Assembly (NCBI GenBank): GCA_944548615.1 | Contig: OX155954.1 | Span: forward strand, 4,777,924-4,841,923 | Direction: 5' to 3' | From: Micropterix aruncella | Taxonomy: Eukaryota > Arthropoda > Insecta > Lepidoptera > Micropterigidae | DNA length: 64,000 nucleotides | Shown here: positions 21,036 to 31,333 of the stretch, piece by piece | How the letters are laid out: every line of letters begins with the position of its first letter | Position numbering within the stretch: position 1 is the stretch's first letter | Made by a program: the position numbers and the translations under genes | Notes under the pieces: model-generated | What the model was told of the DNA's origin: nothing | What the model saw: the letters and a program-made list of their open reading frames with translations, nothing else | Databases searched by the model: none

Positions 21036-21232
21036 GATTAAAATCGATCCAGTAGTTTTGATTTATTCATTACTGCCCGTGGCCCGCACGCGTTAAATTT
21101 AGGGTAAAACAATCCCCCTTTCCCTATACCATGAAGATTTCCTGCTATCTTTGGAATATCTAAATTCATACACTACATTTTTACTTATTTACTTTTTAGA
21201 TTTTTAACTATTTATTTTATTTTTACAACATA

Positions 21233-21360
21233 TTACAGAATGTCTTTATAAACAACGTTCACAGCTTTCTTGTCATTAGACAATACAAACATGTTTTCTC
21301 TGGAGGTCACTCTTGAAAGAGCGACATACAGTTGTCCATGTGAAAAACAGTCACGCTCAA
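21233..21360 (-). pseudogene. Detached C-terminal tail of the Helitron helicase
   Basis: One base out of frame with the main gene, the minus strand reads FSHGQLYVALSRVTS and continues to a stop at 21235-21233. VALSRV is the conserved helicase motif VI with its arginine finger. The main frame loses it because one G appears to be missing in the TTGAGCG context at about 21360. The two frames are otherwise continuous. Confidence 0.85.
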
Positions 21361-24300
21361 ATCTAAGCCTGCAACGTTGAAGGTTTGACCCTGCGATTTA
21401 TTAATGGTCATTGCAAAAGATGTCTTTACCGGAAACTGTAAACGTTTAAATTGGAAGGGTAAATCCGATGGTATCAGAGGGATTCGGGGAATCAATACAT
21501 CTTCTCCGGTACCACATCCTGTGAGTATTGTGCACTCTATTATGAAAGTTTTCAATGATTTTACCAGCAAACGCGTGCCATTGCAAAGTTTAGGTGGATT
21601 CAGGTTTCTTAATAAAATAACAGGACAACCTACTTTCAACACCATTTTGTGAGGAGGGAGTCCAGACGGGTTCAAAGAGTTTAAAAATTCTGTAGGAAAA
21701 TGAACAGCTTCTTCCAAATCGAGAACAGAATCGACCGAGTAGTATATTTTCGTCGGCGCATCAATCTTTGAAAGAATCAAGTTATTTACTTTATCTACTT
21801 GTTCGTTAGTTGGTGACAGAATCGCTCTTTCTTTAAACCAAGATATTGTCTTATAACTTATGTTATCAATGTCAGGATAGACATTGTTGACTAACTCTTG
21901 GATGTTGTCTATCAAAACGCAAAGGTTTTCTAGGTCAATCCTTCCCTCACTTTGTGTTAACTCTCCATTGCCAACTTTTAGCAGCATCTCTGGAAATAGC
22001 CTGTTCTCACGTGAAGATGACGAAACCCTCATATTAGTTTTAAGCTTTAATTTATTGACATGTGGCCAAAGGTTGGATCTTTTTAGGCAAGCATTTATTT
22101 CGTCAGCACGTGTTCCTCGAGTCACAACTGGTAGGATTTGACGGAAATCTCCTGAGAACAGAATTGTACATCCACCCATAGGTGAATTTTTGTTGCGCAA
22201 ATCGCGCATTGTCCTATCCAGTGCTTCCACAGACGTCTTGTTTGACATGGTAGCTTCGTCCCAGACTATTAATGAGCAGTCACGCATCAATTTTCCTGTA
22301 TTGCTCTGTTTAGAAACACTACAGACGCTGTTATTATCATCGGTGGCGATTTTCAGCGGGAGCTTGAATGTGGAGTGTGCGGTTCGGCCTCCTTCCAAAA
22401 GCGTAGCGGCAATGCCGGATGACGCAACAGCTAACGCAATTTTTCCGATAGATCTCACTTTTTTTAAAAGCAGATTGATTAAAAATGTTTTTCCTGTACC
22501 TCCTGGGGCATCAAGGAAAAACAATTTCCCTTCATTGTTATCAATTGTTGATAGTAATGCAGTGAATACTTTTTTCTGATCGATGTTTAATCGTGGCTCA
22601 TCTTGAGCTATATTTTGTAAAAGTCTCGTTTGATCGTATGATGTTTCTCTTGTGTATTCGGCACTGTTAGTTAAATCTGAGTTAGTAGTATTAGCTGGCA
22701 TCGGCAGCCCAAAATCCTTGATCGATTTACCCGAAAGTAATTGCACTACTTTGTTTAATTCCAATAATGCTTCGTCAAATATGTTTTGATCATATTGTAC
22801 ATCATCTGAGTTTAACTCTCGCCGTCGCCGAATCAGAATATCACTGGCCATATTTTCTTGAAATTTATTCCATAGATTAACAGAATCAGTTACTTGACAA
22901 AACACTACTATGACGGCAAATAAATATCTTAATGATGTAGCTGAACTACAAACAGCTGCTTCTGATAATGTGTTTTCCCAGTGAGAATCGTCTTCCAAGA
23001 GCCCCATAGCTTTGCATGCTGCTTGATAAGTATTGTAAACAACACCTTGTACAGTTCTTAGGTGTGCAAAGGATGTCGGGCCTTTTACAATATGCAATAA
23101 CATTCTCAGATAAAAGCATTCGCTGTTGTTGGGATGAACCACGTAGACTCTGCCAAGAGCATCCGTTTTTTTTACTCCGGGGAAACCATCAACCGCAGTA
23201 CCTTGTTTTCGCCGTTGAAAAGTTTTAGAACTCTGGTTCCATGTATAGTAACCTGGAACTCTGTCATACGTCAGTGTTTTCGCGAAATCATCTTGAGCAC
23301 ATAACTTGAAGAATGCTGTCAATGTTGTATCCCGCGGGTTATTAACAACTTCTTGTATATTGTTCTCTGTGAAATATACTCTTTGTCCATTTTCTAAATG
23401 AACTGCAAGGTGGACAATTGTGGGAGCCCGGTCGTGCACTTCGAATGATAAAATCCTCCATACAGCTTCAGAGCTGCAGATGTAACGTCCAGACTGATAT
23501 TTTTCCACTTCATTTGGTGATTGTATGCTGAAAGTGGCTTGATCACTGCCTTTATTAATGTACTTAGTAACATATTGAATTGACTTTATTGAATTGCACA
23601 ACTCTACGTTGATGTGGGCATCAAAAATTTTCAAAAGGAGCGGATTATAGGGAACGATCCATCGGTTATCAATATCATGGTTTCGGACGGTAGCATTTTG
23701 CCCACCCTGTTCTGGCGATCGTCGACGATATTTGGGATATCCGTCATCGCTAGTACTTGTTTGAGTTTGGAACGACTTCGGAAATTTTTTGCTGCATTTA
23801 GAATCTCGCATACATGGAGAATTCGGGTTTAAAGTCCCGCAAGGGCCGTGTACCATATGTTTCTTTACGATTTCGTACAGGATAGGATCTTCATCTTTAT
23901 CCGGTAATTCAGCTGAAATAACCCTGTCAATTTGGTTTGGTCTAATTTTGTTCACTAACCACACCAACAGGTGTACATGTGGCAAGCCACGTTTCTGCCA
24001 TTCTATTGTGTACATATGACAGCGCGGCGGACCGAATATATGAGACTTGTTAATGAGGTGCAGGAGTTTCTGTACTTTTAAATGGAAGACTCTGTTAACT
24101 ATATCGTATCTGTCTTGTGGAGTTAAATTGGTGTTAATATTTTCTTTGATTTCCGGCCAATTTGGGTTACATGTTGCAGTTATAAATAAATCAGGTTTGC
24201 CGTAATTTCTTACGTAAGTCATGGCGTCTTGCGATTTTTCGTGTAAATATCGAGGTCCACCTGTGAATGATGAAGGTAGTATAACCAACTGCCCAATGCC

Positions 24301-25758
24301 GTTGCGGTGTTCATTCGCCTGTAAAGCATCCTGAAGATGAACGTAATTTTCAGCTCTCAATTTAGTTTGATTATTACGGATGTAGGCCAATCTCTCAGAT
24401 TCCATTTTCGCATATTGATCTACCAAGTATTGGTTTGTTAACATTCCATATCTAAGCAAAGTATTGAAATTGTTACGTCTTGTCATTATACGGTAGCAAT
24501 AGTAGTTCATACATGACACTGTTTTACGCAGAGGTGTACCACCGATTGGGTCAACTTGAGAAATATTAATGGCATAACCATTTTCTCCACGACATAGCAT
24601 CAAAGGATATTGTAAGCTGTCATAAGATCTGTGTAACTCTGAAATTTTTTGCAAATTATCATCACGACTATGCAATACAATATCTCTTTTGTCAAATTGC
24701 TGTCCAGCTATCACCACTGCTACTTCACTCGTGGAAGGCGCATTGTATCGTCCTCTGTGTTCTCCAACAGGAACTTTATTTGCATGGATTACGACATTAA
24801 AGTCAGGAGTATCTGCTGGAACACTCTCAATCGCAGTTTTGAAAGACTGTATGTAGCAATTATGAGAATGTAACATATCTTGGAGAGATCTAATCAAATC
24901 TCTATCAATTGGCTGTGCAACACTTGTACACCGCGTAGATGCTTGTGTATCTGGATCTGCAATAAAATATATTTGCAGAAATTTGTGATCATCGGGTCGA
25001 AGTGGTAGCAAGCTCCCAGCTAAGTGGTACACTTGCCCTTGAATTTTAAATGTAGGCATGAACCCACGCTCAACGACTTGCTTACTCTTAAAAGAGGTCA
25101 TTTGAAATGCGTTATTATAACGGCGTATATTGCGCATGAATTGCTTGGATTTCTGATGATCACCCGTAAGAAGAGAGTGAAGTGGTTCAGGTGGAGGGAG
25201 AACTTCGTCTAATTTGACTTTTCCTTGTAAGCAACACATGCCTTTCGATTCGTCCTTGAATTTCAATGCCAAGCAATGTTCACACACTACTGACATAGTA
25301 CCTATTGATACTATACGATCGTCCTTGTAAGAAATCGAAGGATCGTAATTCATGGCAGAATTTTCTTTATTCACCCATGAATTAGTAACTCGTGCTGATG
25401 ATTCTCTGGCTCTCTGTATTCGATGTCTTTCCCTATCTCGGCTGCGGTGAACCTCACGCTCTACTGAAGATTCTCTCTCTCTCTCAGCTCTATATCTATC
25501 CCGAAGCTGACTGAGGCGAGCCTCACGCTCTACTGACGATTCTCTGTCCCTCTGAACCGTATGCCTATCTCGATCCCGGCTGCGGCGAATCTCACGCTCT
25601 ACTGAAGATTCTCTCTCTCTCTCAGCTCTATATCTATCCCGAGCCTGACTGAGGCGAGCCTCACGTTCCGTTGACGATTCTTCATCTCTTGCTGAACGTA
25701 CTCTTCTGGCATTCACTGTACTACGACCTATGTTCGAACGACGACGTCTTCCAGACAT
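21307..25758 (-). CDS. Helitron Rep-helicase transposase (C-terminal frameshift)
   Basis: Rolling-circle transposase of about 1,483 residues read from the ATG at 25758 (MSGRRRRSN); the frame is open a few codons further upstream without an ATG. Order: an arginine/serine-rich N-terminus with 23-residue repeats (about 25-120); a Helitron-like N domain; the HUH nuclease motif GLPHVHLLVWL (about residue 595); the tyrosine motif YVTKYINKG (about 730), which carries two tyrosines; then a PIF1-type helicase with Walker A DAPGGTGKTFLIN (about 1,085), Walker B IVWDEATM (about 1,165), GDFRQILPVV and FAMTINKSQGQTF. The frame then ends in an unrelated short tail because a one-base deletion near 21360 removes motif VI. 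Everything upstream is free of stops over 4.4 kb, so the element was very recently intact, or the deletion is a consensus error. The protein nicks and unwinds DNA to transpose its own element. Confidence 0.95.
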   Translation of the reverse strand: MSGRRRRSNIGRSTVNARRVRSARDEESSTEREARLSQARDRYRAERERESSVEREIRRSRDRDRHTVQRDRESSVEREARLSQLRDRYRAERERESSVEREVHRSRDRERHRIQRARESSARVTNSWVNKENSAMNYDPSISYKDDRIVSIGTMSVVCEHCLALKFKDESKGMCCLQGKVKLDEVLPPPEPLHSLLTGDHQKSKQFMRNIRRYNNAFQMTSFKSKQVVERGFMPTFKIQGQVYHLAGSLLPLRPDDHKFLQIYFIADPDTQASTRCTSVAQPIDRDLIRSLQDMLHSHNCYIQSFKTAIESVPADTPDFNVVIHANKVPVGEHRGRYNAPSTSEVAVVIAGQQFDKRDIVLHSRDDNLQKISELHRSYDSLQYPLMLCRGENGYAINISQVDPIGGTPLRKTVSCMNYYCYRIMTRRNNFNTLLRYGMLTNQYLVDQYAKMESERLAYIRNNQTKLRAENYVHLQDALQANEHRNGIGQLVILPSSFTGGPRYLHEKSQDAMTYVRNYGKPDLFITATCNPNWPEIKENINTNLTPQDRYDIVNRVFHLKVQKLLHLINKSHIFGPPRCHMYTIEWQKRGLPHVHLLVWLVNKIRPNQIDRVISAELPDKDEDPILYEIVKKHMVHGPCGTLNPNSPCMRDSKCSKKFPKSFQTQTSTSDDGYPKYRRRSPEQGGQNATVRNHDIDNRWIVPYNPLLLKIFDAHINVELCNSIKSIQYVTKYINKGSDQATFSIQSPNEVEKYQSGRYICSSEAVWRILSFEVHDRAPTIVHLAVHLENGQRVYFTENNIQEVVNNPRDTTLTAFFKLCAQDDFAKTLTYDRVPGYYTWNQSSKTFQRRKQGTAVDGFPGVKKTDALGRVYVVHPNNSECFYLRMLLHIVKGPTSFAHLRTVQGVVYNTYQAACKAMGLLEDDSHWENTLSEAAVCSSATSLRYLFAVIVVFCQVTDSVNLWNKFQENMASDILIRRRRELNSDDVQYDQNIFDEALLELNKVVQLLSGKSIKDFGLPMPANTTNSDLTNSAEYTRETSYDQTRLLQNIAQDEPRLNIDQKKVFTALLSTIDNNEGKLFFLDAPGGTGKTFLINLLLKKVRSIGKIALAVASSGIAATLLEGGRTAHSTFKLPLKIATDDNNSVCSVSKQSNTGKLMRDCSLIVWDEATMSNKTSVEALDRTMRDLRNKNSPMGGCTILFSGDFRQILPVVTRGTRADEINACLKRSNLWPHVNKLKLKTNMRVSSSSRENRLFPEMLLKVGNGELTQSEGRIDLENLCVLIDNIQELVNNVYPDIDNISYKTISWFKERAILSPTNEQVDKVNNLILSKIDAPTKIYYSVDSVLDLEEAVHFPTEFLNSLNPSGLPPHKMVLKVGCPVILLRNLNPPKLCNGTRLLVKSLKTFIIECTILTGCGTGEDVLIPRIPLIPSDLPFQFKRLQFPVKTSFAMTINKSQGQTFNVAGLDLSVTVFHMDNCMSLFQE
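25385..25720 (-). repeat. Coding tandem repeats, 23 codons each
   Basis: The N-terminus of the Helitron protein contains units of the type EARLSQ.RDRYRAERERE followed by SSVER, alternating with E.RRSRDRDRH..QR.RE and SSVER. Four or five units are visible, with the first and third more alike than neighbours, which points to a 46-codon duplication on top of the 23-codon unit. Charged, low-complexity and probably disordered. Confidence 0.8.
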
Positions 25759-25779
25759 GACTTTATAATTTCTGTACAA

Positions 25780-27081
25780 AATTTACTCAGTTCTATATGT
25801 ATGATTACCTATGCACAAATTGCCATATTATTAGTATGTGCCGCAGTAAAAAATATCTAAATTCTTACCATTTAGAAACAAAAGATAATCAGAAATCATA
25901 AAAAACAAAAGATACCTATTCTATTCAGTTCTTTTTTTTACTGAAATACCTCAACTTAAACAACGATTTTAATTATAAAAAATATTTTGCTATTCGTGCG
26001 ACTAAAAACAAAAGATAATCAACAATCATCAACAACAAAAGATACCTATTCTATTAAGTACTTTTTCTGAACTTACATATCTCACCTTAAATCACGATTT
26101 TTGAAAATAATTTCCCTAATATTAAATTGATCTAACTGTAAATTTTAATCAAGATCTTAATAGAAAATTGCAATCCATAAATTATGGTTTTATTTAATCT
26201 AATCTTATCTCACCTTATGTAGGTACTTATAATTGCTATAAGTGCGATTTAAAAATTAACCTTAGAATAGAATATAATTTATATTTTAAAACTACTATCA
26301 TACAATTATTTATCGTAACTTACTTATAATTACTGATACGTTGTCGCGCTGAAAAGCACGTTTTTATTACCTAAGTATTGCTATTTTCCTCGCTGGAGAG
26401 CTCCGATATAATAAACGCGTCCGATCGCTGCTAAATTCAAAGTGCTATAGAGAAAACCGCGGCCTCAGACGCGCTATTTATAGGCACGCTCTTGCCGCAC
26501 CGGGCGGCCGGCCGGTACCACCGCAAACGCTACGTCCCGCAATTTTTAAATCTGTAATATCTTCGAAAATATTCACTTAAATCATACGGTGTAAAGGGCC
26601 ATATAGATCTATATTAAATGAACAATGTATTCAAGGTATTTAATTGGTTAAGGATTAATGCTGTATTGGTTAAAATCGCTTCGAGAATTAGCCATTATTT
26701 GTCGTAAAAAGTAAATGACAAAAAAAAGTTATTGTGGGTTATCCATAAGAGATAGACATATACCATCACGGACTTTTCTGTAGACATTTTCAATGTGTAC
26801 AATACTTAGTACATTATTTTGATAAAACTCGTAGGGTTCAGCCTGCGTTTGCAATGTAAGCGGAAAAAATGTAATTATTTACGACATCACATTAGAAACC
26901 TCAAAAATAGCAGTACTTCTCCACTATTTAATGGATGTTATTATACATATAAACCTTCCTCTTGAATCACTCTATCTATTAAAAAAAACCGCATCAAAAT
27001 CCGTTGCCTAGTTTCAAAGATTAAAGCATACAAAGGGACATAGGGACAGAGAAAGCGACTTTGTTTTATACTATGTAGTGA
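25780..27081 (-). other. Helitron 5' leader region
   Basis: About 1.3 kb of non-coding DNA between the element's 5' end and the gene. It begins with the TC end and a subterminal block (AAAGTCGCTTTCTCTGTCCC, then AACGGATTTTGATGCGG). It also contains a CpG-rich patch at 26395-26535 and AT-rich stretches nearer the gene, including two near-identical blocks (ACAAAAGATACCTATTCTAT at about 25905 and 26035). Confidence 0.75.
26474..26482 (-). promoter_or_regulatory. TATA-like box in CpG-rich Helitron leader
   Basis: On the minus strand TATAAATAG lies directly downstream of a GC-rich block (GGCCGGCCGCCCGGTGC) and about 720 bp upstream of the Rep-helicase ATG. It is the best core-promoter candidate for the transposase. 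There is no experimental or comparative support here. Confidence 0.45.
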
Positions 27082-27290
27082 TATTTGAGGAGTCCCTCAA
27101 TTCCTCACGAATCCCATCATTAAAAAAGATTTTTTTATAAAAATGGGACCAATCTGTAAGTAGGTCTATCCTTTCAATTAAAAAAAGAAATTTTCCAAAT
27201 CGGTTCATAAATGGCAGAGTTCTGAGGTAACAAATATTTAAAAAAAATACAACCGAATAACCTCCTTCTTTTTGTCCGCATACCGGTGAA
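27082..27290 (+). repeat. Rep-V, copy 1, right part
   Basis: Continues the repeat interrupted at 20902: TATTTGAGGAG, ATGGGACCAAT, CCAAATCGGTTCATAAATGG and CAGAGTTCTGAGGTAACAAA all recur at 32302-32518. The minus-strand frame 27071-27301 is incidental. Confidence 0.85.
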
Positions 27291-28016
27291 CGTTTGGGCA
27301 TGTTTAGATGGTTCAGCTTCTACGGCCGTATTCCTATGTAGAAACGTAACCAATCGACAACGCCAGTCTTCAACCGATGAATAAACATTCTGTCACGCGG
27401 GGAAGAGTCAATTTCTCGTCACAATTTCTTTCAACCCAAATTTCTTAGGGACGTGCATATTTTATCGCATGTCGCACTCGTCGCGCGTCAAGCGACAAGA
27501 CAATGGGCGGGCGCGTTTTGAATCTCAATGGGATATTTTGAAAACAATGGCGGATCGGCATGGCTCCGCATGGGCGGAAAGTCGCAATCCATCGTTTTGA
27601 TTACGCCGCATATCAATACACGCAAGTATACATAGGTTCCGTTCGAAAAGAGCCACACCTCGGTCGCTGTACTCGTTTGCATTCCAGTCGTTGGCGTAAT
27701 TAAATAAACCAGGACCAACTTCTTTTAAGAAAGCCCTTTGAGAAACTGCGAGGTAAGAAAAACATACTAAAATCTAAACTGACATCCCGTTCATGTGGTG
27801 GATGCTCTGTTCCGTTGAAAGAAATCCGCTATTTTTTAAAGATATTGTGTTCCTTATTCTATATATATAATAATAATTAAATTTGACTTTATTTATGCTA
27901 AAGGGACGTTTAAGTATTACGTAACGTAATTTGGGGGGAAGGGGCGATTTGCGTGTGTACAGGAGAGTTTTGTCATCTAAAACAGGCGAATGCATCAACT
28001 TAGAAAGGTATAGTGA
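27291..28016. other. Unassigned sequence
   Basis: No gene or repeat is recognised; short frames on the minus strand (27488-27718, 27774-27998) show no domain. Confidence 0.4.
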
Positions 28017-28110
28017 TATGTAATCGTTCTGTCAACCTGGGCTTGGGTAGAGTAGAGACTTGGGGACGAAACAATCCGTCAACTAGCTCCGCCACGGCCC
28101 GTCGGCGTTC
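28017..28110 (-). repeat. Rep-X, short partial copy
   Basis: The order AATCGTTCTGTC, GGGTAGAGTAGAGACTTGGG, ACGAAACAATCCGTCAACTA and CTCCGCCACGGCCCG follows the start of Rep-X in the orientation of 53745-54200, at reduced similarity. Confidence 0.5.
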
Positions 28111-28590
28111 AACGCAGATTACGAGGGTACGGCTTCCGGCATATGCAAGCCTCCAATTTATAGCTCCAGAAATTGTCCCTGCAGATTGCCCCGTGAGTAG
28201 ACGACTTTAGCATACATCAGGGCGGAAACGAATCGAAGCGCGGTCGCATTATCGGGCGATAGTGCCGCTGCTATATCCAGTCGGTCGTTGGCCCAAATCC
28301 TCCGTGACCGTATTAGCGATAAGAACCTTATTGACGGACGGTATCAGGGTCAACCGATCGGTATGCGTGTGCCGGTCGTGACACGGGATTACTTCTACAC
28401 TTTTGCCCGACCCGCGGAGGCCCGACATTAATTTGCTACTTATTCACGCCGCTCAATGTTCCTTCGATCGCCGTTTGCATTCGTTATGAATGACACAATA
28501 TCATTGTACGAGTGTAACCATTTAATACCCGCGAGAGGCAAACTTGAACCACACTCGCGTTTGCATAATCCAAACACGATTTCTAGATTT
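28111..28590. other. CpG-rich unassigned segment
   Basis: GC-richer than its surroundings (28180-28440) but without a recognised open frame or repeat. Confidence 0.35.
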
Positions 28591-28593
28591 ACA

Positions 28594-28791
28594 ACGTTTT
28601 TTATTAGAACCCATGACACACACACATGCACACATTTGAAGGTATGGGAAAAACAAGATAAATGAGAGGGAACTGAAAGGAATGATCTTCCGACGTTTTT
28701 TATTAGAACCCATGACAAACACGCACATTTGAGGGTATGTGGAAAACCAAAATAAATGAGAGAGAGCTGAAAGGAAAAATCATCAACAGAA
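28594..28791 (+). repeat. 99-bp tandem duplication (diverged)
   Basis: Two units start with ACGTTTTTTATTAGAACCCA (28594 and 28693) and both continue through ATGACA.ACAC, ATTTGA.GGTATG, ATAAATGAGAG and CTGAAAGGAA. They differ by small indels and substitutions, so the duplication is not very recent. Each unit holds a short CA repeat. Confidence 0.85.
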
Positions 28792-28815
28792 GTCATTCGC
28801 TAAAGAGAACTAGAG

Positions 28816-28985
28816 CTGTCGACAACAACTGGCGAACCCGTCACGTCAGGAAGCTTTAACGACATTAGATCGTTCTATCTCCCGTGAGGTGAGCGTAGAA
28901 GAGTTGGGACGAAAACAGTCTACTGTATAGTTACACCAACAAGCCCTTCAGAGACCAACGACTCACGGCGAGGCACCGGGAAATG
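28816..28985 (-). repeat. Rep-X, partial copy
   Basis: Contains the family's terminal block GTCGACAACAACTGGCGAAC, CCCGTCACGTCAG, TTAGATCGTTCTATCTCCCG, TGAGGTGAGCGTAGAAGA and CACGGCGAGGCACCGGGAAA, then stops abruptly in AT-rich DNA. Confidence 0.75.
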
Positions 28986-29122
28986 TAACCAGAATAAAAA
29001 TATAAATACTCACTTTCACATTCATTTTATTCAACGGCAGTCGAGATTTTTATTCTTTTCAATTTATTTACTTGTTGTATTATATTTTTGAGGTGTATTA
29101 TAAATTTTATTATTATTATTAA

Positions 29123-29647
29123 CCCATTTACAACTACCGATCTTTATAAGGATCAAAAAAAGTATGGGGAATACCCTCAATTTAAAAATATTAATGAGCA
29201 GATAACTTTTGCTTATTGTTTACCAATCGCCGCAGTGATCGTTTGACAGTGTTTCGGTGCATAGATAATTTATTATCATAATTTTGAAGTACTTTTCTAT
29301 TTCAATTCGTATTAGCGTAATTAACTTTCACTATGTCTTCAAAACGGTAAGTGTTTACAAATAAGCTTGTGATATAAATTATATAGATAGATAGATAATA
29401 AAGCCTTTCTCATATTAATAACTGTGTTTCTTTAATTTAAAATAGGATACAATCGATAAAGTAGTAGCTATATGAGCGTTATCCTACCTGCCTATTACTA
29501 CTGATCGTTAAAACGATCCGCATTTTCCGAGCTTTCCTGAAAAGTCAGTTTTTATTGGTATTTTCCATGTTTACTTTATGCATCAAGGTAATAATACTAA
29601 AAAACTACTGTGATACGAGATAAAAAAAAGTTTCAGTAACAACTGGG
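29123..29647 (+). mobile_element. TTAA-flanked piggyBac-like element (525 bp)
   Basis: TTAA at 29119-29122 and 29648-29651 brackets a segment with CCCATTTACAACTACCGATC at the left and CCCAGTTGTTACTG (reverse complement) at the right; only the first bases agree well, so the TIR is weak. Inside, ATGTCTTCAAAACG is followed by GTAAGTG and, about 100 bp on, by TTTAATTTAAAATAG, which look like a first coding exon, a splice donor and an acceptor; the joined frame stops after about ten codons. It may be an internally deleted transposon that kept its first exon. Confidence 0.6.
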
Positions 29648-29654
29648 TTAAATA

Positions 29655-30466
29655 GACATTAAAATTTCATATAAATTTAAAAATAGTTTGGGTGCCTACC
29701 TCTTAAATTGTACAAATGCAAATATTGAACACCTTATTAAATAATTGAATCTTTATAATAAAAACGTAATAGTATATGTCGTAATATAAATTGATGATTT
29801 CTAAATGTAATTTTATTTTAATTTGTGTGAATTTATTTTGTATATTATTAATACATATTAATACATATACATATAAATATATATAAATTTTTATCATGTT
29901 TTAAAATAAAATAATATTGACAATTTTCATGACATTTTATTACGAATTTTTATTAGGTAATTAAGATATTTCTGTTACATTAAGTATGATTTTGTTTATT
30001 TATATAAATATAATATTATAGATTTCTTAGGATAATTAAAATAAATTGTCTACCTTGGAACAGGCGGCAGCCTAGTTAGGTTAAGACTTTTGTATATTGA
30101 ATGTACTCATAATTTGAAGTCAATACATAATTTGAATTTGAATTTGAAATATATCTTTAAAAGTCTCATTCTCTAAATTTTCCAAAGAAATCCTTAGGAA
30201 CGTCGTTTAGTTGTGAGTTTAGGGCTATGAATGTATACTAGCTACATGGAGCGTGTGTATATTTTAGAAGAAAAGACGTAACGGCGGCGCGGAGTCTGCT
30301 GCGAGCACGGAGCAGCGAGCCAATATGCGGTACTGCTGCAGGTGTATTTGGGGATTGGAGACTGCTGTCGCGTGTGAGTCAGCAGCACAGCGGTCGCTGA
30401 CCGGCTCTGTGCCGCACAGTGTATCGTGTCAATATTACAAAAATTAGACGCAACCATTCATAAATA
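29655..30466. other. AT-rich; possible LINE 3' end and CpG-rich patch
   Basis: At 30060-30155 GGCGGCAGCCTAGTTAGGTT followed by a repeated AATTTG tail resembles the 3' ends of Jockey-like LINEs; similar CCTAGTTAG text sits at 55670 and 61915. Nearby, 30250-30430 is CpG-rich and unique. I see no coding sequence. Confidence 0.35.
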
Positions 30467-30750
30467 TTTATTTATTTATTTATTCGTTACATAAACATTC
30501 AAACGCAATAGCACAAAAGAAATATAATGTACAATTCAGAAAATACCGCTATATGCTTCTAAATTTAAGCATACATCTGTCTGTGCCGAGGCCAAATCGT
30601 GCATACATTTTATGTTAAAGTGCATAAAATTATTCCTAATGTGCCAAGTAAAGTGAAACCGAGCCCCCCTTGCTAGGAACTCCTGTGATAAGGCGAGCTC
30701 ACTTCCTGAGTCTTATTGGAGTGCCACGGTTGTGTCAGTAAAAATAACAA
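30467..30750 (-). repeat. Possible LINE 3' tail and untranslated region
   Basis: Starts with the TTTA repeat TTTATTTATTTATTTATTCG on the plus strand, like the LINE at 15394, then AT-rich text with no open frame. Assignment rests only on the tail. Confidence 0.35.
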
Positions 30751-31333
30751 ATTAAATTTTATATATATTACCTAATAATTTTAACAGCAGATCATATCAA
30801 ACATAATGCGATACCGCCATTTTGCCGTTCCGACGGCTGCCGTGCGCATTCCTACGAACTTCGTTTTTATTATTGTAAGCCCAGCATAATGAAGGTAGGC
30901 AAATAATTACGTATCCGACCCGAAGTCTTCACAGATTGACGATTTTCAGGGGTTCATAACTGGCGTTATTATATCGAATATGCAATTAATCATGCGGATA
31001 TTTGTTTCCTGTAAAAGTAGTTTTCTAAGTATAAATTAACCTAAAAATTATGTAAACATGTACTTTATTTAAATTAAATTATTTTATAAAAGATTAATTA
31101 AAGTTTATATTACTATTGGATATATAATTTATATTACAGGAAATTAAATTAAATTTTATTAATTTGTATACCAGAAATTTTGGAAATAAATATATACACA
31201 CTCATACATATATACTCAGACACGTTTATTGAGATTTCAAATTGTGAGTGCACTTCTAACTCACTCACGTTAATTAAAATGTGTACAAAAATAAAATAAA
31301 AATAGAAATAGGAGTCTAATACTTTACAATTTC
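30751..31333. other. Unassigned AT-rich sequence
   Basis: No gene is recognised. The last part is probably the 3' untranslated region of the LINE fragment that follows. Confidence 0.35.

Larger units (their letters stand above)
20903..27081 (-). mobile_element. Full-length Helitron (6,179 bp)
   Basis: On the minus strand the element starts with TCACTACATAGTATAAAAC at 27081 and ends with a hairpin and CTAG at 20903. The host bases are A before the start and T after the end, the standard Helitron insertion between A and T without duplication. Joining 20902 to 27082 reproduces the uninterrupted sequence GATAATATTTGA seen in the sister Rep-V copy near 32301, which confirms both ends. The interior holds one Rep-helicase gene, a 1.3-kb 5' leader with a TATA-like box, and a 330-bp 3' region. 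Confidence 0.95.
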
